This document shows, one piece after another, positions 1-9,536 of a stretch of DNA of 64,000 nucleotides. The stretch's first letter is position 1. Each line of letters opens with the position of its first letter. Origin of the DNA: Pseudomonas sp. MIACH (lineage in GTDB: Bacteria > Pseudomonadota > Gammaproteobacteria > Pseudomonadales > Pseudomonadaceae); the NCBI RefSeq assembly GCF_001269925.1, contig NZ_LHVO01000002.1, forward strand, positions 496,001 through 560,000, read 5' to 3'. The notes beneath the pieces are model-generated. The model searched no databases, had not been told where the DNA came from, and saw only the letters and a list, made by a program, of their open reading frames with translations. The position numbers and the translations under genes are program-made.

Positions 1-2
1 CA

Positions 3-1493
3 TTAATGCTCCGGAACCCCGAGCGGCTGCTCGGCAGGTTTATCAGTGGGGGGCGGTAGTGGCTTTTGCGCAGTCGTTGGGCCGGCGGTCACGATGACCA
101 TCTTGTCGGCGCTCAAGTGTTTGTTCAAGGCAGCCTTGACCTGCTCTACGGTCAGGGCCTGGGATTGTTTCATGAAATCTTCCAGATAGCTCAGCGGCAG
201 GTTGTAGAAACCCATGGCGCCCAGTTGTCCGACGATATCGGCGTTGCTCGCGGTGGACAGCGGGAAGCTGCCGGCCAGCTCGCGCTTGGCGTCATCCAGT
301 TCCTTTTGCGTCGGACCGGTCTTGAGGTAGTCGGCCAGCACGTCTTCGACCAGGCGCAGGGTGCCGCCGCTCATTTCGGCGCGGGTCTGCAGGTTGATCA
401 TGAACGGGCCACGCACTTGCATCGGCGAGAAGCCGGAATACACACCGTAGGTCAGGCCACGCTTTTCGCGCACTTCGCTCATCAAGCGGGTGCCGAAGCC
501 TCCGCCGCCGAGGATCTGGTTGCCCAGGGACAGGGCCGCGTAGTCCGGGTCGGCGCGGTCGATGCCCAATTGGGCGAACAGCAGGTGAGTCTGTTTGGAC
601 GGGAACTCGATATGGCTCAGGCCGGCCTTGGGTTCGGTCGGCTGGGCGATCTTCGCCATGGCCGGGCCCTTGGGCAGCGAGGCGGACACTTTGGCCGTCA
701 TCGCTTCGGCTTCGGCGCGGGTCAAATCACCGACCACGGCAATCACGGCATTACCTGCCGCATAGGCCTTGGCGTGGAACGCCTGCAACTGTGCGAGGGT
801 AATCTTCGGAACGCTTTGCGGCGTGCCTTCGCTCGGGTGAGCGTATGGGTGATCGCCGTACAGGCGCTTGAACAGCTCCAGGCTCGCCAGTTTGCCGGGG
901 TTCTGCTTCTGGTATTCAAAGCCGGCGAGGATCTGGTTCTTGATCCGCGCCAGGGAGTCGGCGGGGAAGGTCGGCTTGCCGATCACATCGTCAAACAGTG
1001 CCAGGGCGGCCTCGCGTTTAGCGCTGTCGCTCAGGCTGCGCAGGGACACCAGCGCCATATCGCGGTAGGCGCCATTGCCAAAGTCGGCGCCCAGGCCTTC
1101 AAACCCGCTGGCAATCTGGCTCACATCCTTGCCCGGTACGCCTTCGTTGAGCATGGCGTTGGTCATCAGCGCCAGGCCCGGCACGTCGCCGTCCTGGCTG
1201 CTGCCGGCAGCGAACAGGATGCGCATGTCGAACATCGGCAGTTCATGGGCTTCGACGAACAGCACCTTGGCGCCTTCGGCGGTGGTCCAGGTTTGCACGT
1301 CGAGCTTGCGGTTGGTCGGCGCCTTGCCGTCCAGCTCCGCCAGGGATTGCAGTTTGTTGGCCGATTGAGCCTTGTCCAGCGCCTGGCTGGCAACGGACTC
1401 ACTCGGGCGCAGGAAATACACGGCACTCGCCGCGATCAGGGTAACGGCGATCAGGCCCGGCAGGATCAGGCGGCTGCTTTTGCGATCACTCAT
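3..1493 (-). CDS. M16 family zinc-protease-like protein, inactive partner
   Basis: A 496-residue pitrilysin-family protein. Residues about 10-30 form one hydrophobic segment that looks like a signal anchor, so it should face the periplasm. The M16 fold is recognisable (tandem domains, glycine-rich stretch around the region reading GGGGFGTRLMSEVREKRG), but the N-terminal HxxEH zinc motif is absent where its neighbour has it: the equivalent region reads LALMTNAMLNEG. Paired M16 genes with one catalytic and one non-catalytic subunit are a known arrangement, so I infer it assists the upstream peptidase. The start is placed at MSDRKSS because it overlaps the end of that gene by 8 bases; a longer start 24 bases upstream is less likely. 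The TAA stop overlaps an ATG at positions 3-1, the probable start of the next gene, outside the window. Confidence 0.85.
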   Translation of the reverse strand: MSDRKSSRLILPGLIAVTLIAASAVYFLRPSESVASQALDKAQSANKLQSLAELDGKAPTNRKLDVQTWTTAEGAKVLFVEAHELPMFDMRILFAAGSSQDGDVPGLALMTNAMLNEGVPGKDVSQIASGFEGLGADFGNGAYRDMALVSLRSLSDSAKREAALALFDDVIGKPTFPADSLARIKNQILAGFEYQKQNPGKLASLELFKRLYGDHPYAHPSEGTPQSVPKITLAQLQAFHAKAYAAGNAVIAVVGDLTRAEAEAMTAKVSASLPKGPAMAKIAQPTEPKAGLSHIEFPSKQTHLLFAQLGIDRADPDYAALSLGNQILGGGGFGTRLMSEVREKRGLTYGVYSGFSPMQVRGPFMINLQTRAEMSGGTLRLVEDVLADYLKTGPTQKELDDAKRELAGSFPLSTASNADIVGQLGAMGFYNLPLSYLEDFMKQSQALTVEQVKAALNKHLSADKMVIVTAGPTTAQKPLPPPTDKPAEQPLGVPEH

Positions 1494-2841
1494 GAGCGGT
1501 CTCCTCAGGCAAAACATGGGCGACGCTCAGACGTTCGCGGGTGAAATAGGTGCGCGCGGCCTTCTGGATATCTTCCGGGGTCACGCTTTGCAGGTCGGCC
1601 AGTTCGGTGTCCATAAGCTTCCAGGACAGGCCCACGGTTTCCAGGGAGCCGATGGCCGTGGCCTGGCTGGTGATGGAATCGCGCTGGTACACCAGGCCGG
1701 CGATGACCTGGGCACGGATGCGCTCCAGTTCTTCGGCGGTAGGTGGCTTGGCTTTAAGCTCTTCCAGCAGGCGCCACAGGCCAGCTTCGGCTTGGGCGAC
1801 GGTCTTTTTCTTTTGCTGGTTCGGGGTGGCCGAGAGGGTGAACAGGCTGTCTCCGCGAGTGTAGGCGTCGTAGCTGGTGGACGCGGCGGATACCAGTTCT
1901 TCACCGCGCTCCAACTGCTCGGAGATCCGTGCGCTGTAGCCGCCGTCCAGCAGGCCCGAGATCAGGCGCAGGGCTTGGACCGAGCGCTTGTCTTCGGCTG
2001 TGGCCAGGCCAGGTACGTTGAAGCCCAGGATCACGCTCGGCAATTGGGTCTGCACATGGAGGGTCAGCAGGCGCTCGCCGGGCTCGGCCAGCTCCATCGG
2101 AACCTTGGCGGGTGGTACGTCGCGCTTGGGGATCGGGCCAAAGTAACGCTGGGCGAGGTTTTTTACCTCGTCCGGCGTGACGTCGCCGACCACGACCAGG
2201 GTGGCGTTGTTCGGCACGTACCAGGACTGGTACCAGTGGCGCAGTTCCTCGACCTTCATGCGATCGAGGTCGGCCATCCAGCCGATGGTCGGCGTGTGGT
2301 AGCCGCTGGCCGGGAAGGCCATCGCCTTGAAGCGCTCGAAGGCCTTGGACATCGGGTTGTCGTCGGTGCGCAGGCGGCGCTCTTCCTTGATGACTTCGAT
2401 TTCGCGGCTGAACTCGTCGGCCGGCAGGCGCAGGCTGGCCATGCGGTCGGCTTCCAGCTCAAAGGCGACGCCCAGGCGGTCACGGGCCAGCACCTGGTAG
2501 TAGGCGGTGTAGTCATCGCTGGTGAAGGCGTTTTCTTCGGCGCCCAGGTCACGCAGGATCAGCGAGGCTTCGCCGGGGCCAACCTTGGCGCTGCCCTTGA
2601 ACATCATGTGTTCCAAGGCGTGGGACAAACCGGTCTGGCCCGGGGTCTCGTAGCTCGAACCAACCTTGTACCAGACCTGGGAAACCACTACTGGCGCGCG
2701 ATGGTCTTCGCGCACGACCACCTTGAGGCCGTTATCCAGGGTGAATTCATGGGTGGGTTGTGGGTCGGCAGCCAAGGCTGAAAGGGGCAGACAAACTGTG
2801 CTGAACAGCAGGCCTGCGGCGTGGCGGGCTAGAGCATTCAT
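1486..2841 (-). CDS. M16 family zinc peptidase, catalytic partner
   Basis: A 451-residue pitrilysin/insulinase-family metallopeptidase. A signal peptide is visible at residues 1-25 (hydrophobic stretch ending SALAA), which suggests periplasmic location. The zinc-binding and catalytic motif HALEH lies at residues 74-78, with the downstream glutamate ligand in IKEERR at about 153-154. The second half carries the usual C-terminal M16 domain ending near the arginine- and tyrosine-containing substrate-binding region. It overlaps the downstream non-catalytic M16 gene, so the two are almost certainly co-translated and may form a heterodimer. Substrate unknown. It is divergent from ftsY, with about 230 bases between the starts. 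Confidence 0.9.
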   Translation of the reverse strand: MNALARHAAGLLFSTVCLPLSALAADPQPTHEFTLDNGLKVVVREDHRAPVVVSQVWYKVGSSYETPGQTGLSHALEHMMFKGSAKVGPGEASLILRDLGAEENAFTSDDYTAYYQVLARDRLGVAFELEADRMASLRLPADEFSREIEVIKEERRLRTDDNPMSKAFERFKAMAFPASGYHTPTIGWMADLDRMKVEELRHWYQSWYVPNNATLVVVGDVTPDEVKNLAQRYFGPIPKRDVPPAKVPMELAEPGERLLTLHVQTQLPSVILGFNVPGLATAEDKRSVQALRLISGLLDGGYSARISEQLERGEELVSAASTSYDAYTRGDSLFTLSATPNQQKKKTVAQAEAGLWRLLEELKAKPPTAEELERIRAQVIAGLVYQRDSITSQATAIGSLETVGLSWKLMDTELADLQSVTPEDIQKAARTYFTRERLSVAHVLPEETAHE

Positions 2842-3073
2842 TCGTTTTTAAACCTGTTGGGCTGCCCGCTTGGTCTTAGCGTCGGCGGGCGAGGAGGTGC
2901 TAGGATACTGATCCGACCTAGAGACGGCCACTATGGCTGTCTTGTTAAGGCCCTATTTAGGCCTTACAAAATGTTGCGCATGAACGAGCTGGCTAAAAAA
3001 CAGTCTGTTACGCATCGAATTTTATTTACCGATGCGCCCCTTGGCGCGTCGCTACCTTGAGATAGCCGTCTCC

Positions 3074-4516
3074 ATGTTTGGTTCCAACGACGACAAGAAG
3101 ACCCCAGCTGCGGCTGGCGAGAAGAAAGGCCTGTTCGGATGGCTGCGCAAAAAGCCGCAGGAAACCGTCGCTGAACAGCCACAGGTTCAAGCTGAGCCGA
3201 TCCCCGATCCTATAGTAGAAGCCGAGCCCGTTGCCGAAGCGCCGGCGCCGGTCGTGTTGCCGATGGCTGAGCCGGTGCTGCAACCGGTGGCCGATGGGGT
3301 GCCGGAACCTGAGCCCGAGCATAAGCCGTGGCCGGAACTGCCGGTGCCCGAAGAGCCCGTGGCGCTGGTTGACGACGTGCAGGCTGAGCATGTGGCGCCG
3401 CCGATTCCGGTGGTTATCGAGCCGGCTCCTGTCGTGGTCGCAGAGCCGGCGCCTGTGGCTGTGAGCGAGCCGACGCCCGTTGCGGTTGTCGCACCAGTGG
3501 TTGAGCCGGTCCCCGTCGAGGTTGCCGCTCCCGCCGTTATCGAATCGCCCGTTGAGCCCGAGCCCGTCGCTCCTGTGGAAACCGGCAAGACCGGCTTCTT
3601 CGCCCGCCTCAAGCAAGGCCTGAGCAAGACCAGCGCCAGCATCGGCGAGGGTATGGCCAGCCTGTTCCTCGGCAAGAAGGTGATTGACGATGAGTTGCTG
3701 GAAGACATCGAAACCCGCCTGCTGACCGCCGACGTGGGCGTCGAAGCCACTGCTGTGATCATCCAGAGCCTGACCCAGAAGGTCGCGCGCAAGCAGTTGA
3801 CCGATGCCGACGCCCTCTACAAATCCTTGCAGGCCGAGCTGGCTGCGATGCTCAAACCCGTGGAAGCACCGCTGGTGATCACCCCGAACAAGCCGTTCGT
3901 GATCCTGGTCGTGGGCGTCAACGGCGCCGGCAAGACCACCACCATCGGCAAACTGGCCAAGAAGCTGCAGTCGGAAGGCAAGAAAGTCATGCTCGCCGCC
4001 GGCGACACCTTCCGCGCCGCAGCCGTTGAGCAACTGCAGGTTTGGGGCGAGCGCAACAAGATCCCGGTTATTGCCCAGCACACCGGCGCCGATTCCGCCT
4101 CGGTGATCTTCGACGCCGTGCAAGCCGCCAAGGCTCGCAACATCGACGTGCTGATCGCGGATACCGCCGGTCGCCTGCACACCAAAGACAACCTGATGGA
4201 AGAGCTGAAGAAAGTCCGCCGCGTGATCGGCAAGCTTGACGCAGACGCCCCGCACGAGGTGTTGCTGGTGCTGGACGCCGGTACTGGCCAGAACGCCATC
4301 AGCCAGGCCAAACAATTCAACCAGACGGTCCAACTGACCGGCCTGGCCTTGACTAAGCTCGACGGCACGGCCAAAGGCGGTGTGATCTTCGCCCTGGCCA
4401 AGCAGTTCGGGTTGCCGATTCGTTATATCGGTGTCGGTGAAGGCATCGACGACCTGCGCACCTTTGAAGCCGAACCCTTTGTACAGGCACTGTTTGCCGA
4501 GCGGGAGCGTTCATGA
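3074..4516 (+). CDS. ftsY: Signal recognition particle receptor FtsY
   Basis: A 480-residue SRP receptor GTPase that docks ribosome-SRP complexes at the inner membrane for co-translational insertion. The first 180 or so residues are an acidic, proline- and valine-rich A domain built from degenerate AEPAPV/EPVPVE units. The N domain follows (TGFFARLKQGLSKT), then the G domain with the P-loop GVNGAGKTTTIGKLA at about residue 280, DTAGR (G3) and TKLDG (G4). The start is MFGSNDD at 3074; an in-frame ATG at 3032 would add 14 residues and has no better ribosome site. The stop overlaps the ftsE start (ATGA), making the first link of a ftsY-ftsE-ftsX operon, the usual gammaproteobacterial order. Confidence 0.97.
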   Translation: MFGSNDDKKTPAAAGEKKGLFGWLRKKPQETVAEQPQVQAEPIPDPIVEAEPVAEAPAPVVLPMAEPVLQPVADGVPEPEPEHKPWPELPVPEEPVALVDDVQAEHVAPPIPVVIEPAPVVVAEPAPVAVSEPTPVAVVAPVVEPVPVEVAAPAVIESPVEPEPVAPVETGKTGFFARLKQGLSKTSASIGEGMASLFLGKKVIDDELLEDIETRLLTADVGVEATAVIIQSLTQKVARKQLTDADALYKSLQAELAAMLKPVEAPLVITPNKPFVILVVGVNGAGKTTTIGKLAKKLQSEGKKVMLAAGDTFRAAAVEQLQVWGERNKIPVIAQHTGADSASVIFDAVQAAKARNIDVLIADTAGRLHTKDNLMEELKKVRRVIGKLDADAPHEVLLVLDAGTGQNAISQAKQFNQTVQLTGLALTKLDGTAKGGVIFALAKQFGLPIRYIGVGEGIDDLRTFEAEPFVQALFAERERS

Positions 4517-5184
4517 TTCGATTCGAACAGGTCGGTAAACGCTATGCCAACGGGCATGTCGGCTTGCATGAGCTGAGCTTTCGAGTGCGTCGCGGCGAGT
4601 TCTTGTTTGTTACCGGTCACTCGGGCGCCGGCAAAAGTACGCTGTTGCGCCTGCTGCTGGCCATGGAACGCCCGACCACGGGCAAGTTGCTGCTGGCGGG
4701 CCAGGACCTGGCCACCATCAGTAATGCGCAGATTCCGTTCCTGCGCCGCCAGATCGGCGTAGTGTTCCAGAACCACCAGTTGCTGTTCGATCGCACGGTG
4801 TTCAACAACATTGCGCTGCCCTTGCAGATTCTTGGGTTGTCCAAGGCCGAAATCGTCAAGCGTGTGGATTCGGCCCTGGAGCGCGTGGCGCTGTCAGACA
4901 AGACCGACCTCTACCCCGGCGACCTGTCCACCGGCCAGCAACAACGCGTCGGCATTGCTCGCGCCATCGTTCACCGTCCGGCCCTGCTGCTGGCGGACGA
5001 ACCCACCGGTAACCTCGACCCGCGCCTGGCGGCCGAGATCATGGGCGTGTTCGAAGACATCAACCGTTTGGGCACCAGCGTACTGATCGCCAGTCACGAC
5101 CTGGCGCTGATCGCCCGCATGCGCCACCGCATGCTGACCCTGCAACGCGGTCGTCTGATCGGTGACGGGGAGGCTGGCGTATGA
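4513..5184 (+). CDS. ftsE: Cell division ATP-binding protein FtsE
   Basis: A 223-residue ABC ATPase that partners FtsX at the divisome and transmits ATP-driven signals to periplasmic amidase activators. Visible motifs are Walker A GHSGAGKSTLL (about residues 36-46), the signature STGQQQR, Walker B LLLADEPTGNLD, and the H-loop SHD. The length is normal for the family. It overlaps ftsY upstream and ftsX downstream by four bases each (ATGA), so translational coupling of all three is expected. Confidence 0.97.
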   Translation: MIRFEQVGKRYANGHVGLHELSFRVRRGEFLFVTGHSGAGKSTLLRLLLAMERPTTGKLLLAGQDLATISNAQIPFLRRQIGVVFQNHQLLFDRTVFNNIALPLQILGLSKAEIVKRVDSALERVALSDKTDLYPGDLSTGQQQRVGIARAIVHRPALLLADEPTGNLDPRLAAEIMGVFEDINRLGTSVLIASHDLALIARMRHRMLTLQRGRLIGDGEAGV

Positions 5185-6203
5185 GTGCGACACGTAGCCC
5201 CAAGGTTTCCGAGCGCGTGGCGCCGAAACCGGCCGATCCGCAACCGAAGAAGAAAAAGCACGACGAAGACGACGGCCCGGACTTCAGCACCCTGCTGCGC
5301 GCCTGGATCGAAAGCCATCGCGCCAGCCTGCTGGACAGCCTGCGTCGCCTGGGCAAGCAGCCGATCGGCAGCTTTTTTACCTGCCTGGTGATGGCCGTGG
5401 CCCTCAGCCTGCCGATGGGCTTGTCGCTGCTGCTTAATAATGTCGAGCGCCTGGGAGGTTCCTGGCAGCGTGCGGCGCAGATTTCGCTGTACCTGAACCT
5501 GGATGCCAGTACCAAGGAAGGCGAAGCGCTACGGGACGATATCAAGAACATGCCGGGCGTCGCGGACGCCGAGTACGTCAGTCGCGACCAGGCCCTCGAG
5601 GAGTTCCAGCAACAGTCCGGCCTGGGCGAGGCGCTTAAAGAGCTGCCGCAGAACCCGTTGCCGGGTGTGGTCCTGGTGACGCCGAATGAAGTCGACAAGG
5701 CGGGCCTTGAAGCCCTGCGACAAAAACTCGCAGAGATGCCCAAGGTGCAACAGGCGCAACTTGATCTAGTCTGGGTAGAGCGCCTGGCGGCGATCCTCAA
5801 GCTGGGCGACCGCTTTGTGTTCGGCCTGACAGTGCTGCTGGTGTCTGCATTACTTTTGGTGATAGGTAATACCATTCGTCTTCATATTGAAAACCGTCGC
5901 ACCGAGATAGAAGTGATTAAACTGGTCGGCGGCACGGACAGCTATGTGCGTCGGCCTTTTCTGTACATGGGTGCGCTTTATGGCCTGGGTGCGGGGATTT
6001 TGTCCTGGGGCGTGCTGGCGTTCGGCCTGAACTGGCTGAACGACGCAGTCGTTGGGCTTGCCGGCTTGTACGGCAGTGATTTTGCTTTGGCCGGGGTACC
6101 GGTGGCCGATGGTCTGTCGCTCTTGCTTGGCGCGGTATTGTTGGGTTATATCGGTGCCTGGATTGCGGTCGCACGGCATTTACGTGAGCTGGCACCGAAG
6201 TAG
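5181..6203 (+). CDS. ftsX: Cell division protein FtsX
   Basis: A 340-residue membrane subunit of the FtsEX complex. A long charged cytoplasmic N-terminus (KPADPQPKKKKHDEDD) precedes TM1 at about residues 65-90. A periplasmic domain of about 100 residues follows (QISLYLNLDASTKEG to VERLAAILKLGDR), then three further membrane segments in the C-terminal third, as in the FtsX/MacB-type permease fold. It ends the ftsY-ftsE-ftsX operon; about 130 bases separate it from rpoH, and no strong terminator is visible between them. Confidence 0.96.
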   Translation: MSATRSPKVSERVAPKPADPQPKKKKHDEDDGPDFSTLLRAWIESHRASLLDSLRRLGKQPIGSFFTCLVMAVALSLPMGLSLLLNNVERLGGSWQRAAQISLYLNLDASTKEGEALRDDIKNMPGVADAEYVSRDQALEEFQQQSGLGEALKELPQNPLPGVVLVTPNEVDKAGLEALRQKLAEMPKVQQAQLDLVWVERLAAILKLGDRFVFGLTVLLVSALLLVIGNTIRLHIENRRTEIEVIKLVGGTDSYVRRPFLYMGALYGLGAGILSWGVLAFGLNWLNDAVVGLAGLYGSDFALAGVPVADGLSLLLGAVLLGYIGAWIAVARHLRELAPK

Positions 6204-6332
6204 TTAATGTCAGATTAATGTGGTTTCGTTTGTATTGACCGTATCAGTGGTTTAGGGAACTTGTCCTACGGTTTCCGGTCAATTTTCGCAGTGCTGAACT
6301 GCACGAGTTATGTGAGTCGGAGGTTTTTTCGT

Positions 6333-7187
6333 ATGACCACTTCTTTGCAACCTGCTTATGCCTTGGTCCCGGGTGCGAACCTGGAAGCCTATGTGCACAC
6401 GGTTAACAGCATTCCATTGCTGACGCCCGAGCAGGAGCGTGAACTGGCCGAGAGTCTCTACTATGAGCAGGATTTGGGGGCGGCTCGGCAGATGGTGCTC
6501 GCCCACCTGCGATTTGTCGTACATATCGCCCGTAGCTATAGCGGCTACGGCTTGGCCCAGGCTGACCTGATCCAGGAAGGCAACGTCGGCCTGATGAAGG
6601 CTGTGAAGCGCTTTAACCCTGAAATGGGTGTGCGCCTGGTGTCGTTTGCCGTGCACTGGATCAAGGCGGAAATCCACGAGTTCATCCTGCGCAACTGGCG
6701 CATCGTGAAAGTCGCGACCACCAAGGCCCAGCGCAAGCTGTTCTTCAACCTGCGCAGCCAGAAGAAACGCCTGGCGTGGCTGAACAACGAGGAAGTCCAT
6801 CGCGTGGCTGAAAGCCTCGGCGTGGAGCCCCGTGAAGTGCGCGAGATGGAAAGCCGCCTGACCGGACATGACATGGCCTTTGACCCGGCCGCGGAAGCGG
6901 ACGACGACAGCGCCTTCCAATCGCCGGCCAACTACCTGGAAGACCACCGGTACGACCCGGCGCGCCAACTGGAAGACGCCGACTGGAGCGACAACTCCAA
7001 CCACAACCTGCACGAAGCGCTGGAAGTGCTGGACGATCGCAGCCGGGACATCCTCTACCAGCGCTGGCTGGCGGAAGAAAAAGCCACGCTGCACGACCTG
7101 GCGCAGAAGTACAACGTGTCGGCCGAGCGGATTCGTCAGCTTGAAAAGAGCGCGATGAACAAGCTGAAACTGTCCATCGCTGCTTAA
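6333..7187 (+). CDS. rpoH: Heat-shock sigma factor RpoH (sigma-32)
   Basis: A 284-residue sigma-70 family factor that directs RNA polymerase to heat-shock promoters. Region 2 is visible as [19 protein letters not shown] followed by [20 protein letters not shown]. The RpoH box QRKLFFNLR, diagnostic for sigma-32, follows, and region 4 carries [13 protein letters not shown] at the C-terminus. The start MTTSLQP is chosen because GGAGG lies about 10 bases upstream; the open frame extends 72 bases further without a ribosome site. The 5' leader can form short helices (GCAGT with ACTGC near 6288-6302), so thermal control of translation, known for rpoH in other bacteria, is possible but not shown. Confidence 0.96.
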   Translation: MTTSLQPAYALVPGANLEAYVHTVNSIPLLTPEQERELAESLYYEQDLGAARQMVLAHLRFVVHIARSYSGYGLAQADLIQEGNVGLMKAVKRFNPEMGVRLVSFAVHWIKAEIHEFILRNWRIVKVATTKAQRKLFFNLRSQKKRLAWLNNEEVHRVAESLGVEPREVREMESRLTGHDMAFDPAAEADDDSAFQSPANYLEDHRYDPARQLEDADWSDNSNHNLHEALEVLDDRSRDILYQRWLAEEKATLHDLAQKYNVSAERIRQLEKSAMNKLKLSIAA

Positions 7188-7190
7188 AAG

Positions 7191-7224
7191 TGTGGGAGGG
7201 GGCAAGCCCCTCCCACATTTTTTT
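7191..7224 (+). terminator. REP palindrome acting as rpoH terminator
   Basis: A perfect palindrome of the GTGGGAGGGG/CCCCTCCCAC family (10-bp stem, GCAAG loop) is followed directly by a run of T residues at 7219-7224. This is the structure of a Rho-independent terminator for rpoH. The same core recurs at several other intergenic sites in the window, so it is also one of the dispersed repeats. Confidence 0.75.
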
Positions 7225-7231
7225 GTGTGTA

Positions 7232-7954
7232 TCAGTCGGACCAAGGCGCTTTGCGAGAGTTGTTCAGTTCCACCAGATAACCATCCCCACCCAACTGGCT
7301 CATCTGCTGGCGAATCCACGCCGCTCGCCGCGCCACATACGCGGTCGGATGACTGGCACTCCACACCCGTGGATTAGGCAGCACCGCCGCCAGATAGCTG
7401 GCCTGCTGCCGGGACAGTCCCTTGGCGCTCACCCCAAAGTGATGCCGCGCCGCCGCTTCCGCGCCAAACACGCCTTCATCCCATTCCACGCTGTTGAGGT
7501 ACACCTCAAGAATGCGCTGTTTGGGCCACAGCACCTCGATCAGCCCGGTAAACCAAGCCTCCAGGCCTTTGCGCAAATAGCTGCGACCGGCCCACAGGAA
7601 CAGGTTTTTCGATACTTGCTGGCTCAGCGTACTGGCGCCACGGATCGAACCACCGCGTTCGTTGTGCACCAGCGCCGCCTGGATCGCACCGAAATCGAAG
7701 CCCCAATGCTGCGGGAAGCGCTGGTCTTCACCGGCCATCACCGCCACTTTGAGGTCATCGGCGATCTCGTCCCACGGCACCCAGGTACGCTGCAGGTCAA
7801 TGGGTTCGCCGTCGAACCAGGATTCGACCTTGCGCTCCACCATCAGCGCGGTGAAGGGCGGCGGGACGACACGGAACAGCAGCACCAGCAAGACACTGCC
7901 GATGGCAAACCATTTCACGACATTGAGAAAGCGTTTGAAGAGGAGACGCAGCAT
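7232..7954 (-). CDS. mtgA: Monofunctional biosynthetic peptidoglycan transglycosylase
   Basis: A 240-residue GT51 glycosyltransferase that polymerises lipid II into glycan strands without a transpeptidase domain. One N-terminal membrane anchor lies at about residues 10-32. GT51 motifs are clear: [14 protein letters not shown] with the catalytic glutamate, [16 protein letters not shown], and [27 protein letters not shown]. The start MLRLLFK is preferred because it places the anchor at the N-terminus. It converges with rpoH across the shared palindrome and is divergent from the DUF423 gene. Confidence 0.95.
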   Translation of the reverse strand: MLRLLFKRFLNVVKWFAIGSVLLVLLFRVVPPPFTALMVERKVESWFDGEPIDLQRTWVPWDEIADDLKVAVMAGEDQRFPQHWGFDFGAIQAALVHNERGGSIRGASTLSQQVSKNLFLWAGRSYLRKGLEAWFTGLIEVLWPKQRILEVYLNSVEWDEGVFGAEAAARHHFGVSAKGLSRQQASYLAAVLPNPRVWSASHPTAYVARRAAWIRQQMSQLGGDGYLVELNNSRKAPWSD

Positions 7955-8028
7955 AGAGATGGCTTGGCCGAACCCGTTGAGCGGGCCATTATACAGACCC
8001 TGTCCCATGAGTCTGACTGGAGTTCCTC

Positions 8029-8409
8029 ATGCTGCGTAGCTTTCTGATGCTGGCTGCCTTTTTCGGCTTCACCGGTGTCGCCCTGGGTGCGTTCGCCGCC
8101 CATGGCCTGAAAAACCGTCTGAGCGCCGAATACCTGGCGATCTTTCACACCGGCGTAACCTACCAACTGGTTCACACCTTGGCGCTGTTCGGTGTGGCGC
8201 TGCTGGCCGCGCATATTCCTGGGCGACTGGTCACGTGGGCGGGTGTGTCGTTCGTTGTCGGCATTGTGCTGTTCTCCGGCAGCCTGTACGCGTTGACCAT
8301 GACCGGCATCAGCAAACTGGGGATCATCACGCCATTTGGCGGGCTGGCGTTCCTGCTGGGTTGGTTCTTCCTGGGCTTGGCGGCCTGGCGCATGCAACTG
8401 ACCGCTTGA
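8029..8409 (+). CDS. DUF423 family inner-membrane protein
   Basis: A 126-residue small membrane protein with four hydrophobic segments. The family hallmark GFTGVALGAFAAHGLK lies near the N-terminus and GGLAFLLGWFFLGLAAW at the end, matching the DUF423 (YgdD-like) family. The biochemical function is unknown. It is short, complete and precedes thiS, from which it is separated by 71 bases containing a candidate promoter. Confidence 0.85.
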   Translation: MLRSFLMLAAFFGFTGVALGAFAAHGLKNRLSAEYLAIFHTGVTYQLVHTLALFGVALLAAHIPGRLVTWAGVSFVVGIVLFSGSLYALTMTGISKLGIITPFGGLAFLLGWFFLGLAAWRMQLTA

Positions 8410-8418
8410 CGCTTGGAG

Positions 8419-8448
8419 CTGACCTTCAGGTCCCAATCGGGCTAGAAT
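8419..8448 (+). promoter_or_regulatory. Candidate sigma-70 promoter of thiS-thiG
   Basis: CTGACC at 8419-8424 and TAGAAT at 8443-8448 are separated by 18 bases, a fair match to -35 and -10 boxes, and lie 33 bases before the thiS ATG. No thiamine-pyrophosphate riboswitch is recognisable in this short interval. Confidence 0.4.
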
Positions 8449-8480
8449 GCTGGCCCCTAAAAACGATGGCGGCCCGTGGC

Positions 8481-8681
8481 ATGCGCATTCAGTTGAACGG
8501 CGAATCCTTTGAACTGCCCGACGGTGAAACCGTTGCGGCCCTGCTGACCCGTCTGGACCTGACCGGGCGTCGCGTTGCAGTGGAGCTCAATCAGGATATC
8601 GTCCCGCGTAGCCAGCACGGCGAGACCGCGCTCACCGAAGGTGATCAGGTCGAAGTGGTCCACGCCATCGGTGGCGGCTAG
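8481..8681 (+). CDS. thiS: Sulfur carrier protein ThiS
   Basis: A 66-residue ubiquitin-like sulfur carrier for synthesis of the thiazole half of thiamine. It is adenylylated and thiocarboxylated at its C-terminal glycine, and the protein ends in AIGGG, giving the required terminal Gly-Gly. MRIQLNGESFELPDG starts the beta-grasp fold. The same frame stays open far upstream, but the ATG at 8481 gives the family's normal length. ThiG, its partner, follows after 51 bases. Confidence 0.94.
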   Translation: MRIQLNGESFELPDGETVAALLTRLDLTGRRVAVELNQDIVPRSQHGETALTEGDQVEVVHAIGGG

Positions 8682-8732
8682 GCATCCGCCCCCCGAATTC
8701 TGCAGAACCTCACCCCATTTCGAGGATTTCCC

Positions 8733-9527
8733 ATGAGCATCGTTCGTAGCGACAAGCCCTTCGTCCTGGCCGGTCGTACCTACCAGTCCCGTCTGCTGGT
8801 CGGCACCGGCAAGTACCGCGACATGGAAGAAACCCGTCTGGCCATCGAAGCCTCCGGCGCCGAGATCGTGACCGTGGCCGTGCGCCGCACCAACATCGGC
8901 CAGAACCCGGGCGAACCGAACCTGCTGGATATCCTGCCGCCGGACCGCTACACCATCCTGCCGAACACCGCCGGTTGCTACGACGCCATCGAAGCCGTGC
9001 GCACCTGCCGCCTGGCCCGCGAGCTGCTCGATGGTCACAATCTGGTCAAGCTGGAAGTGCTGGCAGACCAGAAAACCCTGTTTCCCAACGTGATCGAAAC
9101 CCTCAAGGCCGCTGAAACCCTGGTCAAGGAAGGTTTCGACGTGATGGTCTACACCAGTGACGACCCGATCATCGCCCGCCAACTCGCCGAAATCGGCTGC
9201 ATCGCTGTGATGCCGCTCGCCGGCCTGATCGGTACGGGCCTGGGGATCTGCAATCCGTACAACCTGCAGATCATCCTGGAAGAAGCCAAAATCCCGGTGC
9301 TGGTGGATGCGGGCGTGGGCACTGCCTCTGACGCCACCATCGCCATGGAGCTGGGTTGCGAAGCGGTGCTGATGAACTCGGCCATCGCCAATGCCCAGCA
9401 GCCGATCATGATGGCCGAAGCCATGAAACACGCCATCGTTGCGGGCCGTCTGGCCTACCTCGCCGGGCGCATGCCGAAAAAACTCTACGCCAGCGCCTCT
9501 TCGCCGCTGGATGGTCTGATCAAGTAA
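8733..9527 (+). CDS. thiG: Thiazole synthase ThiG
   Basis: A 264-residue TIM-barrel enzyme that condenses 1-deoxy-D-xylulose 5-phosphate, dehydroglycine and ThiS thiocarboxylate into the thiazole phosphate of thiamine. Family motifs include [10 protein letters not shown], the [13 protein letters not shown] stretch and the phosphate-binding [11 protein letters not shown]. Full length. It sits directly downstream of thiS with GAGGA before the ATG, consistent with one transcriptional unit. Confidence 0.96.
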   Translation: MSIVRSDKPFVLAGRTYQSRLLVGTGKYRDMEETRLAIEASGAEIVTVAVRRTNIGQNPGEPNLLDILPPDRYTILPNTAGCYDAIEAVRTCRLARELLDGHNLVKLEVLADQKTLFPNVIETLKAAETLVKEGFDVMVYTSDDPIIARQLAEIGCIAVMPLAGLIGTGLGICNPYNLQIILEEAKIPVLVDAGVGTASDATIAMELGCEAVLMNSAIANAQQPIMMAEAMKHAIVAGRLAYLAGRMPKKLYASASSPLDGLIK

Positions 9528-9536
9528 GAGCCATTG

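Noticed and set aside
66..1544. Long plus-strand open frame antisense to the first M16 gene
   Set aside because: Low-complexity His/Gln/Gly-rich translation typical of the reverse frame of a GC-rich gene; no family motif, and the minus-strand gene is clearly real.
6260..6332. RNA thermometer in the rpoH leader
   Set aside because: Only a 5-bp helix (GCAGT/ACTGC) is evident, and it does not cover the GGAGG ribosome site; not enough to call.
8457..9431. Minus-strand open frame across thiS and thiG
   Set aside because: Shadow frame, with Gly/His/Asp-rich sequence and no motif; thiSG are unambiguous.
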